Shown: positions 44,359-55,725 of the stretch, in pieces
How positions within the stretch are numbered: position 1 is the stretch's first letter
How the letters are laid out: every line of letters starts with the position of its first letter
Assembly (NCBI GenBank): GCA_010435995.1
Contig: JAAGNR010000066.1
Span: 1-64,000, forward strand
DNA from: Ferrovum sp.
Lineage (GTDB): Bacteria > Pseudomonadota > Gammaproteobacteria > Burkholderiales > Ferrovaceae
Reading direction: 5' to 3'
Length of the DNA stretch: 64,000 nucleotides
The notes under the pieces: model-generated
The model's input: the letters and a program-made list of their open reading frames with translations, nothing else
Databases searched by the model: none
Told to the model about the DNA's origin: nothing
Translations under genes and position numbers: made by a program

Positions 44359-47238
44359 TTAGAGAGAACGCACCACTTCTACGACTTCAAACACTTCGAG
44401 CTTATCCCCCACCTGAATATCATTGTAATTTCTCAGGGACAGACCACACTCAAAGCCGGTTTTGACTTCGCGCACATCGTCCTTGAATCGTTTCAGTGAA
44501 TCCAGTTCTCCCGTGTGAACGACGACATCGTCACGCAAAAGGCGGACCTGGGCATTGCGTTTTGCGATCCCTTCCAGAACATAGCAACCCGCCACCGCGC
44601 CCACCTTGGAAATGCGAAATACCTCGCGAATATCTACCAACCCCAGAATGTGTTCCTTGCGATCCGGAGCAAGCATGCCAGAGAGGGCGGCTTTGACCTC
44701 ATCCACTACGTTATAGATGATGTCGTAATAACGCACATCCACTCCTGCACTGGCAATAAGCTTGCGTGCTGTCACATCGGCACGGGTATTGAAACCGATG
44801 ATCACCGCTTTAGAAGCGAGTGCCAAATTCACATCAGACTCCGTAATCCCCCCCACGGCTGCATGGACGATGTTGACGCGCACCTCATCCGTAGACAATT
44901 TTGACAGGGATTGGGTCAATGCTTCATAAGAACCCTGAACATCAGATTTGATGATCAGTGGCATGGTCTTGATTTCGCCATCGCCCATCTGTTCAAACAT
45001 ATTTTCCAATTTGGCTGCCTGCTGTCGCGCCAACTTCACATCACGGAATTTACCTTGACGGAACAAGGCAATTTCTCGCGCCTTGCGTTCATCATTGAGC
45101 ACCATGACATCCTCTCCCGCCACCGGTACCTCTGTGAGCCCCTGTATTTCCACAGGAATTGACGGACCAGCACTATCCACAGGGTGTCCAGCCTCATCCA
45201 GCATGGCCCGTACCCGTCCGTAAGCTGCACCGGCCAGCACCATGTCCCCACGACGCAATTGCCCTGATTGGACCAATATGGTCGCTACCGGACCGCGTCC
45301 CTTGTCCAGTCGCGCTTCGATGACAATGCCTTTGGCGGGAGTATTACGAGGAGCCTTGAGTTCCAATACTTCTGCTTGCAGCAACACGGACTCGAGCAAC
45401 TCGTCGATTCCCATTCCTGATTTGGCGGAAACCGCCACAAACTGTGCATCGCCACCATATTCTTCAGGCAGCACGCCTTGGGTCACCAATTCATTTTTAA
45501 TGCGGTCAAAATTGGCTTCCGGCTTATCCATCTTGTTGACGGCAACGACCACGGGGACCTGTGCCGCTTTTGTATGATGAATGGCTTCGATGGTCTGCGG
45601 CATGACTCCATCATCGGCTGCCACCACCAGAATCACGATATCCGTCACTTTTGCCCCACGAGCACGCATGGCAGTAAACGCTTCATGCCCTGGAGTATCC
45701 AGAAAAGTGACCATACCTCGGGGAGTCTCCACATGATACGCACCAATGTGTTGAGTAATTCCACCGGCTTCCCCGCTGGCTACCCGCGTCCGCCGAATGT
45801 AATCCAGCAAAGAGGTTTTTCCATGATCCACATGGCCCATCACCGTCACCACGGGCGCCCGTGGCTCAGGTACAGCATCCGTTAATGTTTCGCCCGATTC
45901 GGCCAACAGTGCTTCAGGATCATCCAGCTTGGCTGGCTGGGCTTTGTGGCCCATTTCCTGAACCACGATCATCGCCGTTTCCTGATCCAGCACCTGGTTG
46001 ATCGTCACCATCATGCCCATCTTCATCAATGTTTTGATGACTTCTGCCGCTTTTACGGCAATTTTCTGGGCCAATACGCCGACAGTAATGGTTTCCGGGA
46101 TCAGCACCTCATAAATAATAGGCTCAGTGGGCGCAGAAAAAGCATGGGCTTGGTTGGAATCCGACTTGTGAGATTTTCCATGACGTCCGTGGGGATCGCG
46201 CCATCCCGTCTGGGCCCCAGAATCACCGCGGGTTTTCAAAGCGCGGCGCTTATTTCCATCATCAGTCCACGCAGTGGCAGGTTGTTTATCGGCCTTCTTG
46301 GGAGCCTTTCGCACAGCACCCGCATCAGCAGCAGCGGGGGGGGTCGCAGGACGATGCAACGTACCAGATTTCTCTGCCCGCGCATCATTATTATTCCCTT
46401 TGGCAGGTTTGGCCGCAGCCAGCGCTGCTGCTTGAGCGACGGCCAAGGCTTTCTCTTCAGCTTCCTTGCGCAGTCGAACACGATCCAGCTTATCTTGGGC
46501 ATCCGCCGCTTGACGCGCACGCAGCTCGGCTTGTCGACGCGCCTCTGACTCGCGCAAAGCGCGCTGCTCCTCATCAATGGGAGAGGTGCGCTGCGGACGA
46601 ACCAATCGGGTCGACACCCGCACTTCACCCACAGGTTCCGTGACTGAAGCACTTTCGACAGCTGCTGGTGGAGTTTCTTCCTCCACCACTGGAGATGCGA
46701 CCTCTGGAAGCACTTCCATGGGTTCATCAAGGTTGACAGAAATCGGTAGTTCTTCCAAGACCGGAATCGGTTCTGGGGCCGAGGCTTCCTCTGCCATCTC
46801 CACCACAGGAGCGGGACTCGTGACCTCTTCCAACAAAATTTCCGGCATTGCTGTGGACTCTGGAATGTCAACTTCCGGCACGACAGCTTCACTCACCACC
46901 ACCCCAACCACTTCGTCATCAGCCAGTGCCGCTTCAGGAACATCCCGCTTGATCAGTACCCGTTTTTTACGGACTTCGACCTGAATGGTACGCGCCTTGC
47001 CAGTGGCATTATCCGCTTTGCGAATCTCGCTGGTTTGGCGACGGGTTAAGGTGATTCGTGTCTTCGGATCCGTACGTCCATGTTGCCCGCGCAAATGCTC
47101 GAGCAATGTCGCCTTATCCCTTTCCGTCAGCAAGTCCTGGGATGCCTTGCGAATACCCGCCGCGTGCAGCTGATCCAGCAACGCCTCCGGCGTCATTTTT
47201 AATTCTGCGGCCAAATCAGCCACGGTGGCTTGCGTCAT
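44359..47238 (-). CDS. infB: Translation initiation factor IF-2
   Basis: [41 protein letters not shown]; start [13 protein letters not shown] at 47238. Confidence 0.98.
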   Translation of the reverse strand: MTQATVADLAAELKMTPEALLDQLHAAGIRKASQDLLTERDKATLLEHLRGQHGRTDPKTRITLTRRQTSEIRKADNATGKARTIQVEVRKKRVLIKRDVPEAALADDEVVGVVVSEAVVPEVDIPESTAMPEILLEEVTSPAPVVEMAEEASAPEPIPVLEELPISVNLDEPMEVLPEVASPVVEEETPPAAVESASVTEPVGEVRVSTRLVRPQRTSPIDEEQRALRESEARRQAELRARQAADAQDKLDRVRLRKEAEEKALAVAQAAALAAAKPAKGNNNDARAEKSGTLHRPATPPAAADAGAVRKAPKKADKQPATAWTDDGNKRRALKTRGDSGAQTGWRDPHGRHGKSHKSDSNQAHAFSAPTEPIIYEVLIPETITVGVLAQKIAVKAAEVIKTLMKMGMMVTINQVLDQETAMIVVQEMGHKAQPAKLDDPEALLAESGETLTDAVPEPRAPVVTVMGHVDHGKTSLLDYIRRTRVASGEAGGITQHIGAYHVETPRGMVTFLDTPGHEAFTAMRARGAKVTDIVILVVAADDGVMPQTIEAIHHTKAAQVPVVVAVNKMDKPEANFDRIKNELVTQGVLPEEYGGDAQFVAVSAKSGMGIDELLESVLLQAEVLELKAPRNTPAKGIVIEARLDKGRGPVATILVQSGQLRRGDMVLAGAAYGRVRAMLDEAGHPVDSAGPSIPVEIQGLTEVPVAGEDVMVLNDERKAREIALFRQGKFRDVKLARQQAAKLENMFEQMGDGEIKTMPLIIKSDVQGSYEALTQSLSKLSTDEVRVNIVHAAVGGITESDVNLALASKAVIIGFNTRADVTARKLIASAGVDVRYYDIIYNVVDEVKAALSGMLAPDRKEHILGLVDIREVFRISKVGAVAGCYVLEGIAKRNAQVRLLRDDVVVHTGELDSLKRFKDDVREVKTGFECGLSLRNYNDIQVGDKLEVFEVVEVVRSL

Positions 47239-47251
47239 GTTATCTCTCCAA

Positions 47252-48727
47252 TTACTCGAACATCGGTGCACGGGCAGACATAATCAAGGCACTGGCACGT
47301 TCATGCTCCAACCCCGTCATTTCTTCCAGTTCATCCACCGCCAAATCGGCCAGATCCTGCACCGTGCGAATCCCTTTGGAAGCTAACAATACCGCCGTCT
47401 CTGGGTCCATCCCCACCATACCTTGAAGGTCTTCCAGGTCATGTTCCACCTTTTCCTCGGTGGCAATGGCTTCTGTCAGCAATGCGTTGCGCGCCCGACT
47501 CCGCAACTCATTGACGGTTTCTTCATCCAAGGCTTCAATGGCTAACATTTCATTCTTGGGCACATAGGCAACCTCTTCCAGCGTGGAAAAACCTTCCTGG
47601 ATCAGAATATCAGCAATCTCCTCATCCACATCCAGGCGTTCCACAAACAGCGTGCGGATATGGGTCGATTCTTCCGCATCCTTCTCCTGAGCCTGATCCT
47701 CCGTCATGATGTTCAAGGTCCAACCCGTCAGTTCCGACGCCAACCGGACATTCTGCCCATTGCGACCAATGGCCTGAGCCAGTTGTTCCTCATCGACCAC
47801 CACATCCATGCTATGTGCGTCTTCATCCACGCGAATGGAATTGACCTCTGCCGGGGCCAGCGCATTGATGACAAATTGAGCCGGATCCTCAGACCACAGG
47901 ATGATATCCACCCGCTCCCCGCCCAACTCAGAAATCACCGCCTGAACCCGTGACCCTCTCATCCCAACACAGGTACCAATGGGATCCAATCGACGATCAC
48001 GGGAATGCACCGCAATTTTGGCTCGAATTCCGGGATCCCGAGCAGCCGACTTAATCTCCAGCAAACCTTCCTCAATTTCCGGGACTTCCAGTTCAAACAA
48101 CTTCATCAAGAATTCGGGGACGACCCGCGATAAAATCACTTGCGGACCACGCCCCCCACGATCAACACGCAACATGAAAGCGCGAACACGATCCCCGACG
48201 CGAAGGTTCTCGCGTTGAATCAGTTGATCACGGGGCAGTAAAGCTTCTACCCGCCCTGATTCAATGATGTAACTTCCCCGTTCCTGACGTTTGACTGTTC
48301 CACTCACCAAATTATCCTGGCGCTGCAAGAAATCTGCCAGAATTTGTTCCCGTTCGGCATCACGAATTTTCTGAAAAATTACCTGTTTCGCCGCTTGCGC
48401 ACCGATGCGCCCGAATTCCACAGGTTCCAGAGGTTCTTCCACCACCTCGCCCGCCTGAGCTTCCGGATTATTTTCACGCACTTGAGACAAAGGCAACTCT
48501 TGAAACTCGGAAAGCCATTCGGCATCATTCACTACGCGCCAGCGCCTGAAGGATTGAAATTCCCCCGTATTGCGATCGATACTCACGCGCACATCAATAT
48601 CGTCTTCCCCGTGTTTCTTGCGCGTAGCCGATGCCAGCGCCTGTTCCAGAGCCACAAAGACGATTTCGGGAGAAACGGTTTTCTCGCGCGCCAATGCATC
48701 CACCAACAGCAATACTTCCTTGCTCAT
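47252..48727 (-). CDS. nusA: Transcription termination/antitermination protein NusA
   Basis: [31 protein letters not shown]1, KH and C-terminal repeats. Confidence 0.97.
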   Translation of the reverse strand: MSKEVLLLVDALAREKTVSPEIVFVALEQALASATRKKHGEDDIDVRVSIDRNTGEFQSFRRWRVVNDAEWLSEFQELPLSQVRENNPEAQAGEVVEEPLEPVEFGRIGAQAAKQVIFQKIRDAEREQILADFLQRQDNLVSGTVKRQERGSYIIESGRVEALLPRDQLIQRENLRVGDRVRAFMLRVDRGGRGPQVILSRVVPEFLMKLFELEVPEIEEGLLEIKSAARDPGIRAKIAVHSRDRRLDPIGTCVGMRGSRVQAVISELGGERVDIILWSEDPAQFVINALAPAEVNSIRVDEDAHSMDVVVDEEQLAQAIGRNGQNVRLASELTGWTLNIMTEDQAQEKDAEESTHIRTLFVERLDVDEEIADILIQEGFSTLEEVAYVPKNEMLAIEALDEETVNELRSRARNALLTEAIATEEKVEHDLEDLQGMVGMDPETAVLLASKGIRTVQDLADLAVDELEEMTGLEHERASALIMSARAPMFE

Positions 48728-48740
48728 AATCCATCTCCAC

Positions 48741-49169
48741 TCATAATTCAGGAACGAGGTGGGCCCGATCGATGTCAGCCCGCAAAAATTCCACAGCGCC
48801 CGTGGGAGTAAGCAGCACCAGAATATCCTCTGACACGGACTCTACATGCCCCAGAAAATTGCGCTGCCCTGACCGCGGCGTGCGCATTTTAAGTTTTACC
48901 TCGCGCCCCATGAAACGCTGAAAATCGGCGGTTTTACGCAACGGACGGTCTAACCCCGGAGAAGAAACCTCGAGTCGCTCATAGGGAATGTCTTCCACGG
49001 CAAAGAGTCGGGTCAACTGGTTACTGACCGCCATGCAGTCTTCAACACCCACCCCATCATCAGGCTTATCAATAAAAACCCGAAGGAGCCCACGCCCCGC
49101 ACGCTCGAGATCTACAAATTCATAGCCCAGACCCACCACCGTTTTTTCTACCAAAGCCACCAGATCCAT
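48741..49169 (-). CDS. rimP: Ribosome maturation factor RimP
   Basis: [60 protein letters not shown]; longer ORF start (49229) would lie in the upstream terminator. Confidence 0.94.
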   Translation of the reverse strand: MDLVALVEKTVVGLGYEFVDLERAGRGLLRVFIDKPDDGVGVEDCMAVSNQLTRLFAVEDIPYERLEVSSPGLDRPLRKTADFQRFMGREVKLKMRTPRSGQRNFLGHVESVSEDILVLLTPTGAVEFLRADIDRAHLVPEL

Positions 49170-49201
49170 GATCCTAACCTTCTGTTGCCAACCCCGAGAA
49201 C

Positions 49202-49227
49202 GAAAATAAAAAAAGGGCCCAAGGCCC
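49202..49227 (-). terminator. Intrinsic terminator of the M17 peptidase gene
   Basis: Minus strand GGGCC-TTG-GGCCC followed by TTTTTTTATTTT. Confidence 0.75.
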
Positions 49228-49271
49228 ACTGCGCTACCAAACTACAAAATATTCCCGCTTAACTCCGAATA

Positions 49272-50903
49272 TTATAAAGGGTTTTTCAGCCACTTGTCCA
49301 GAAAATCCGCCCCCCATCGGACTCCGAAGCCCGTCACTTCCGTTGCCACGGCACCCAACCCCTCTTTATGGGAAGACGCAGACAAATCCACATGCACCCA
49401 AGGGAGGTCGGCAGTGAAGCGCGCGAGAAATCGCGTCGCCAGAATATGATCAGCGTCGCCCTCGAGGGTACACTGCTTAACATCGGCCACTGTGCTTTCC
49501 AATGCACTGTCATAATCATCATCTTGGGGAAACACCAGCATTCTTTCACCGCTCTGTTCCCCAGCGCTCATGACCAGATCGGCCAACGAAGGGGATGTGG
49601 TAAAAGCGCCACTATAGCGACTGCCTAATGCAGTATGCATACTGCCGGTCAAGGTCGCAAAATCAACCATCAGGTCTGGCTGACCTCGCGCCGCCAAAAC
49701 CAGCGTATCCGCCAATACCATCCGCCCTTCTGCATCGGTATGCACCACTTCCAGAGTCGTGCCATCCAGGGCCGTCACCACGTCATTCTGCTTATAAGCG
49801 TTTGGCCCCACCGAGTTTTGCGCCAGGGCCAACCAGACATCGACCACCACCGGCACACGCAAACGTGACAAGCACTGAAGAAGCGCCAGAGCTACCGCCG
49901 AGCCATTCATATCTTCATGCATGCCCTGCATATACCGTGCCGGTTTGAGATTATGCCCCCCTGTGTCAAAACAGATGCCTTTTCCCACCAAGGCAATGCG
50001 TCTTGTTGCCCCAGCAGGAGCATAACGCACATGAACGATGGCCGCATCTTCTACAGCACTGCCCTGTGCCACTGCCACAAAAGCTCCGGCACCCATTTCG
50101 CGCAGTTGCGCCAAGGAATACTCTTCCCATTCCCAGCCTTCCTGGTTTGCCCAAGTTTGAACCTGAGCGCGGTAATACAGAGGCGTGAGTTCATTCGGGG
50201 GCAATACCGTTAGTGCCCGAGCCAACGTATTGGCTGCAGCCAATTGCCGAGCACGCTCCACCACTTCTGGGGCTGGAACATTTCCTTGTAAAACAAAACG
50301 ACGTACGCCTTGCCAGGGATCCTTTTTTCGCGACGGAAGGGCTTGGCCATTCACGGCCACCGTGTAGAGAACCTCTTCTGCATGAATCAGTGCATCCGCC
50401 CCAGAAAACCATACCGCCAGCGCTTCGGGCTTATCCTCCAACAAGGGATGCAATGCCTCCCGCACCCGCGTCAGTCTTTCGAAAGCATTCTTAGCCCCAT
50501 GAAGCCAAACCCAACTGATTCGTACCCCCTGTTCGTTCATGACCGTGTGAGGTTCAAAACCGTCAGGTTTCTTGAATTTTTTCTCTTTACCCAACGCCAG
50601 TTGATGCCGCAACCGATGGGCCACCAACGTCCGCAACCAGTTCCCTGCAGGTGAAGAACAAGAATCGCTCGGAGGCTCGGAAATTACCACCAGTACCTGA
50701 CCCATGCCTTGTTCAACCCAGGATTCTTCACCCGCTCCAAGCCAATTCCAAACCACACCTCCCCTCAACCTCTCCAATTCGGATTGAGGCGTAGCGGCAA
50801 CAGATTGGGGAGAAACAGGAAAATCGGACAAGGGCACAACACTCCAGATCGTGTGAGATTCACACAAAATGGTATCATGGGCCCCGTTCCAATACAAAAC
50901 CAT
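49272..50903 (-). CDS. M17 leucyl aminopeptidase family protein (start uncertain)
   Basis: [37 protein letters not shown] and [23 protein letters not shown]; divergent from thyA. Confidence 0.9.
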   Translation of the reverse strand: MVLYWNGAHDTILCESHTIWSVVPLSDFPVSPQSVAATPQSELERLRGGVVWNWLGAGEESWVEQGMGQVLVVISEPPSDSCSSPAGNWLRTLVAHRLRHQLALGKEKKFKKPDGFEPHTVMNEQGVRISWVWLHGAKNAFERLTRVREALHPLLEDKPEALAVWFSGADALIHAEEVLYTVAVNGQALPSRKKDPWQGVRRFVLQGNVPAPEVVERARQLAAANTLARALTVLPPNELTPLYYRAQVQTWANQEGWEWEEYSLAQLREMGAGAFVAVAQGSAVEDAAIVHVRYAPAGATRRIALVGKGICFDTGGHNLKPARYMQGMHEDMNGSAVALALLQCLSRLRVPVVVDVWLALAQNSVGPNAYKQNDVVTALDGTTLEVVHTDAEGRMVLADTLVLAARGQPDLMVDFATLTGSMHTALGSRYSGAFTTSPSLADLVMSAGEQSGERMLVFPQDDDYDSALESTVADVKQCTLEGDADHILATRFLARFTADLPWVHVDLSASSHKEGLGAVATEVTGFGVRWGADFLDKWLKNPL

Positions 50904-50911
50904 TTTCTCTC

Positions 50912-51895
50912 GTGCAACCCTACCTCGATCTTGTTCGCGACATTCTGCAGCATGGTAGCTGGCAGGATAACCGCACCGGCATTCGCACTCGCTCCCTCCC
51001 TGGAGCTTCGCTGCGCTTCGATCTGAAACTGGGGTTTCCCGCCATCACCACCAAAAAGCTCGCGTTTCGTACGGCCATGGGAGAACTCGTGGGATTTCTG
51101 CGCGGGAGTCGCAGCGCTGCAGAATTTCGCGCCTTGGGTTGTGGGGTATGGGACCAAAATGCCAATGAAAATGCTGCTTGGCTCGCCAATCCCTTTCGCC
51201 AGGGAGTCGATGATCTGGGGCCGATCTATGGGGTGCAATGGCGCAACTGGCCTGCCTATAAAGAAATTGATGTGGCACATCCACACCGTGCGCGACAGAT
51301 TGCTGCGGCGACCCAACAAGGCTTTCATACTCTAGGGACGGTGATCGATCACACGGGCAAAGAATCTCTTCTTCTCTACAAAGCCATCGATCAACTCCGC
51401 CACTGTCTGGACACCCTTATCCGTGACCCGGGCAACCGTCGCATCCTTTTCCACGGCTGGAATTGGGCTCAGCTGGATGAAATGGCGCTCCCTCCCTGTC
51501 ATCTGCTGTACCAATTTCTGGCGAATCCCCAAGAGCGGGAAATTTCTCTGTGTCTTTACATTCGCAGTAACGATATTGGTCTGGGTGCACCATTCAACAT
51601 CGCCTCCAGCGCAGCCTTGCTGACTCTTATGGGACGGCTGAGTGGCTATCATCCGCGATGGCTTACTTATTTCATTGGAGATGCGCATATCTACGAAAAT
51701 CACCTCCCCATGCTCGCAACCCAGCTGACTCGCGCTCCACTGGCGTTGCCCCAATTACGTTTGGCATCACGCATTCCCGACTATGCCACGACCCCAGTGT
51801 ATGCCCCAGAATGGTTGGACCAGGTGGAACCGGAGGACTTCATACTTGAAGGCTATCAACACCACCCCCCCCTCAAGGCCACCATGGCAGTCTAA
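50912..51895 (+). CDS. thyA: Thymidylate synthase, probable GTG start
   Basis: [37 protein letters not shown]...[10 protein letters not shown]...[22 protein letters not shown]. Confidence 0.95.
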   Translation: MQPYLDLVRDILQHGSWQDNRTGIRTRSLPGASLRFDLKLGFPAITTKKLAFRTAMGELVGFLRGSRSAAEFRALGCGVWDQNANENAAWLANPFRQGVDDLGPIYGVQWRNWPAYKEIDVAHPHRARQIAAATQQGFHTLGTVIDHTGKESLLLYKAIDQLRHCLDTLIRDPGNRRILFHGWNWAQLDEMALPPCHLLYQFLANPQEREISLCLYIRSNDIGLGAPFNIASSAALLTLMGRLSGYHPRWLTYFIGDAHIYENHLPMLATQLTRAPLALPQLRLASRIPDYATTPVYAPEWLDQVEPEDFILEGYQHHPPLKATMAV

Positions 51896-51980
51896 AATTG
51901 GCTTCTAAAATACAAGCTCATCACCTTTTTCGGTGATAGTCAATTGATTTCAGGGCGGCTATGATAAGAATGTCCCCTCC

Positions 51981-52673
51981 TTGTCGAAGACATCCGCCAT
52001 GACCACCCCCCGCTCCCAGAGAAATACCGTACTCATCGTCGAGGATGAACCCGTCACCCGCGAACGCTTGGTAGAGGCTGTGAGCTCCCAACCCTTGCTT
52101 CAGGTGATGGCATCTACCGGATCGCTGCGCGCAGGACAAGAAATATTTGCCAATCATCATCCCCGCGTAGCCTTGATCGATCTCGGCCTGCCTGATGGCT
52201 CAGGGTTGGATCTGATTAGCCAGATACATCAGGCCAACTGTGGCACCGAATCTCTGGTTCTCACGGTTTTCGGAGATGAACAACATGTGGTATCAGCACT
52301 CAAGGCTGGGGCCCGCGGCTATCTGCTCAAAGACAGCTCCTTCGCAGCCATTGCCGATCATCTCCTCATGTTGATCGATGGCGGTAGCCCCATTAATCCG
52401 AAGGTGGCTCGATTTTTACTGGGGCAATTTGGTCAATGGGAAAAGCACTCCCCACCTGCCGACCAATCCGTCACCCTAACCGATCGTGAGAAAGAAATTC
52501 TCAATCACATCACCAAAGGCTATAAACGGGGGGAAATTGCCCAATTGCTGAATATCAGCAATAACACTGTGGGAACTCATATCCGCCGCATTTATGAGAA
52601 GCTCTCTGTCCATTCCAACATTGAAGCGACGCGGGAAGCCGTGAGTCTCGGACTGTTTAAAAACCCGCTCTGA
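51981..52673 (+). CDS. NarL/LuxR-family response regulator
   Basis: Receiver VLIVEDEPVTRERL...IDLGLPDGSG...YLLKDS; HTH LTDREKEILNHITKGYKRGEIAQLLNISNNTVGTHIRRIYEKL. Confidence 0.93.
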   Translation: MSKTSAMTTPRSQRNTVLIVEDEPVTRERLVEAVSSQPLLQVMASTGSLRAGQEIFANHHPRVALIDLGLPDGSGLDLISQIHQANCGTESLVLTVFGDEQHVVSALKAGARGYLLKDSSFAAIADHLLMLIDGGSPINPKVARFLLGQFGQWEKHSPPADQSVTLTDREKEILNHITKGYKRGEIAQLLNISNNTVGTHIRRIYEKLSVHSNIEATREAVSLGLFKNPL

Positions 52674-54526
52674 TGAAGATATTCCCTCTTTTTACCGCCC
52701 CCTTATTCAACCACAGAAGGACAGTACAACAGCGATTCTGGCTGTTTTTTCTCCTATGGATTTCCAGCGGACTGATTTTTTCCTACGCCCAGGCAGCAGA
52801 ACAATTTCCGAGTGTTGATCAGGGCTGGTTTGTATTTTCCTCGACTGATAGCCCCCCTCCGGCTTCCGCGACATGGACCCCCGTTCACCTGCCTGACAAC
52901 TGGAATGTCAGTCATCCGAATCAGGGGGGGACAGGCTGGTATCGTTTCCATATCCAAGGCACTTATCACGACTCCGAACTCTGGGGCATCTATTTACCCC
53001 GCCTCAGTGTCAATGCTCAGCTGTTTATCAATGGCCAGCTGGTGGGCTCAGGTGGCCGATTCATCGAACCGGTTGCCCACAACAGCTATCGCCCATTGTT
53101 TTTCGGTTTTCCCGGCCAGTTGCTACATTCCGGAGACAATGTCATCGATATCCGTTTGCTCGGCTACGCCAATGAAGGTTCTGGGCTGAGTCCATTCAAG
53201 ATCGGGCGGGCGGATGCCCTTGAAACTGACTATCAGCATCAATTTTCCCTGCAGGTCATAGCTCCCACCATATCCTTCGTGCTACTGATATTGCTGTCAC
53301 TGATGCTGTTCATCATTTGGTTGCGACGACGACAGGAAACCATTTATCTCATGTTTTCCCTCTGTGGCGGTTTTAGCACTCTCTATACCGCCGCTTTTTT
53401 TATTCAGGAAGTCCCGTGGCTTACCCATTCCCAATGGCTCTGGTTGATATTCAGTTCGGCCATGTGGTATGTGTACTGCGTGATGTTGCTCATCCACCGA
53501 TTTGTCAAGGTGCACCGACCCACCCTGGAAAAAGCGCTACTGGCCTATACCATTACCGGCCCCCTGATCATAGGAATCCTTCCCTCGAACTACCGCCTTG
53601 AACTCTTTGGCTTATTGGGACTGGGTTTCGCCGTACTTTCCCTATATGTATTGATCATCATTTTCCATTACCGTCATCACTGCAGCCGCAAGGAAACCTG
53701 GCTGCTATTCTGCTCCATTCTATTCTCAGCGATCATGGGATACCACGATCTGATCAACCTTCTCATCACGCAACGGGAAGTCCCCATTTACTACTTCTAC
53801 TGGGGATCTACTATCGTCGGAATCGCTATCGCTTTCCTGCTGTTGCTGCGTTTCGATCAGTCCCTGCATTTGTTTGAAGCCCTGAACCGCGACCTGCACC
53901 ATCTGGTAGAGCAAAAAAGTCGCGCGCTCAACCAGAGCTATCAAGAACGCCAAACACTGGAAACGCGTCAAGCCGTATTCAGGGAACGGGAACGAATCAT
54001 GCGCGATCTCCACGACGGGCTGGGCGGATATCTGGTCAGCGCCTTGGTTCAGGCAGAAAAACAGCCGTTACAAACCTTTCCTTTACAACAAACCTTGCGT
54101 GCAGCACTCAATGATTTGCGCCTGATGATCGACTCCCTGGATGGAGATCCCATAGATCTGGCCTCCCAACTGGGGAGTCTGCGGGACCGGTTAGAAACCG
54201 GCATGGATGCCAGCGGCGCTCAACTCCATTGGCTGGTGACAGACTCTCCTCACCTGCCCAACCCGAACGCTTCCAATAATCTGCAATTGATGCGCATGAT
54301 TCAGGAAATTTTCACCAACATTGCCAAACACAGTCGCGCGCACCATGTGTATTTCTGTGTGGCCCCAAATATTCTCGAGATCAAGGATGATGGTGTGGGT
54401 TTCGCGGTGGATAGTCCTCATCTTGGCCGAGGATTACCCAATTTGCGCCTGCGTGCCCACGAACTCGGCATTTCCCTGCACATCGATTCTTCCCCTTCAG
54501 GCACCGCGATTCACCTGACCTGGTAA
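52673..54526 (+). CDS. Sensor histidine kinase with 7TMR-DISM-like sensory region and HisKA_3 domain
   Basis: Periplasmic jelly-roll-like GTGWYRFHI...LSVNAQLFINGQLVGSGG, multiple TM, ERERIMRDLHDGLGGYLVSAL, ATPase EIKDDGVGF; TGATG coupling with regulator. Confidence 0.88.
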   Translation: MKIFPLFTAPLFNHRRTVQQRFWLFFLLWISSGLIFSYAQAAEQFPSVDQGWFVFSSTDSPPPASATWTPVHLPDNWNVSHPNQGGTGWYRFHIQGTYHDSELWGIYLPRLSVNAQLFINGQLVGSGGRFIEPVAHNSYRPLFFGFPGQLLHSGDNVIDIRLLGYANEGSGLSPFKIGRADALETDYQHQFSLQVIAPTISFVLLILLSLMLFIIWLRRRQETIYLMFSLCGGFSTLYTAAFFIQEVPWLTHSQWLWLIFSSAMWYVYCVMLLIHRFVKVHRPTLEKALLAYTITGPLIIGILPSNYRLELFGLLGLGFAVLSLYVLIIIFHYRHHCSRKETWLLFCSILFSAIMGYHDLINLLITQREVPIYYFYWGSTIVGIAIAFLLLLRFDQSLHLFEALNRDLHHLVEQKSRALNQSYQERQTLETRQAVFRERERIMRDLHDGLGGYLVSALVQAEKQPLQTFPLQQTLRAALNDLRLMIDSLDGDPIDLASQLGSLRDRLETGMDASGAQLHWLVTDSPHLPNPNASNNLQLMRMIQEIFTNIAKHSRAHHVYFCVAPNILEIKDDGVGFAVDSPHLGRGLPNLRLRAHELGISLHIDSSPSGTAIHLTW

Positions 54527-54587
54527 TAAAAGTTCTTTCTCAACTTCTGTGGATGTTTTTGGGTATTATTCAGCACCTATTGCGAAT

Positions 54588-54606
54588 GATAATGATTGTC
54601 ATTTAC
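54588..54606 (+). promoter_or_regulatory. Fur box
   Basis: GATAATGATTGTCATTTAC: 15/19 match to GATAATGATAATCATTATC, 36 bp upstream of the cupredoxin-like ATG at 54642. Confidence 0.75.
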
Positions 54607-54641
54607 AATAAACCCACCATCCATCCATTCAGGAGTAACCA

Positions 54642-55000
54642 TGAACCTCATCCGCCCATTGACCACCTTTTCCCTGCTGGCACTATTACTTCCCTTAAGT
54701 ATGGAAGCGACATACGCTGAGGAGAGTGAAGTCACGGTCACCTTGGTGCGCCTAGGCGGAAAGTTTTCGCCCTCCCCTTTGGTGGTTCCTGTCGGCCAAA
54801 AAATCCGTCTCGTAGTCGATAACCAAGACAATGACGCCATGGAATTTGAAAGCGCATCGCTGTTCTGGGAAATCGTGATCCCCCCACACCATAAAACCCC
54901 CATTCATCTCACTCCCTTAACAGCCGGCAACTATGACTACTTCAACGATGATAACCACCAGGAAAAGGGCATCATCACGGCAACGGCCAGTGCAAAATGA
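54642..55000 (+). CDS. Periplasmic cupredoxin-like protein (EfeO N-domain/FtrB-like)
   Basis: Start MNLIRPLTTFSLLALL (signal peptide); VTVTLVRLGGKFSPSPLVVPVGQKIRLVVDNQDNDAMEFES. Upstream in-frame ATG at 54596 overlaps the Fur box. Confidence 0.75.
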
Positions 55001-55725
55001 TAAAAACCGTACCCCACCTGGTAACGCTTCTGGTCTTGCTGGGAACCAGTGAGAAGATTTGGGCAGACGATGATTTCATCGTCTATTCTCCCTTGGTGAC
55101 CTACGGACAATCTGAAGTGGAAATGCGCGGCTACCAGACTCAAGACGGTCGCTCTGCCATGAACGGGGCAGGTGCCTTCGAAACCTCCGTAGCTCACACC
55201 TTCACTGATTGGTGGAAGGTCGAATTCTATACTTCCGAATACAATGTGACGCCTGGATTAGGGACCCAATTCGCTGGTCAGGAACTGGAGAACACATTCC
55301 AACTCACGGAAGCTGGGCAGTATCCTGTAGATGTTGGGTTTCTTGCATCCTACCTGCAAAACCACTTACCAGGAATGCCCAACGGGGTAGAATTTGGCCC
55401 TTTGTTGCAATCCCAGATGGGGCCCACCAAACACATCCTCAATCTGATCTGGCAGAAGGATATAGGCGGGGCAGCCACCATGGGGTACAATTTCCGCGCC
55501 GCTTATAGTTTCAGCTATCACACCAGCACCGCGCTTTCTCCGGGATTGGAAGCTTACTATCGTCCAGTCGATCATGCACACCAAGTCGGCCCTGCCTTTT
55601 CTGGAGAGATGCGCATAGGTCATGGCGGCAAAGAACTAGAATATAGTGGGGCCCTGCTCTATGGCGTGAATTACGGTGCGCCGGACCGCACCCTGATAGC
55701 ACGGCTGGAATATGAGTTTTTCTGA
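54997..55725 (+). CDS. Putative outer-membrane beta-barrel protein
   Basis: Signal peptide, alternating amphipathic strands, C-terminal aromatic LIARLEYEFF; ATGA overlap with cupredoxin gene. Confidence 0.6.
   Translation: MIKTVPHLVTLLVLLGTSEKIWADDDFIVYSPLVTYGQSEVEMRGYQTQDGRSAMNGAGAFETSVAHTFTDWWKVEFYTSEYNVTPGLGTQFAGQELENTFQLTEAGQYPVDVGFLASYLQNHLPGMPNGVEFGPLLQSQMGPTKHILNLIWQKDIGGAATMGYNFRAAYSFSYHTSTALSPGLEAYYRPVDHAHQVGPAFSGEMRIGHGGKELEYSGALLYGVNYGAPDRTLIARLEYEFF

Noticed and set aside
45946-46892. Large alternative-frame ORFs (200 aa plus, 218 aa minus)
   Set aside because: Inside infB; arise from the biased Glu/Ala/Pro-rich N-terminal region of IF-2.
51920-51937. ATCACC-tttttc-GGTGAT hairpin downstream of thyA as an intrinsic terminator
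   Set aside because: Weak 6-bp stem with no downstream T-run; kept only as an unresolved structure.
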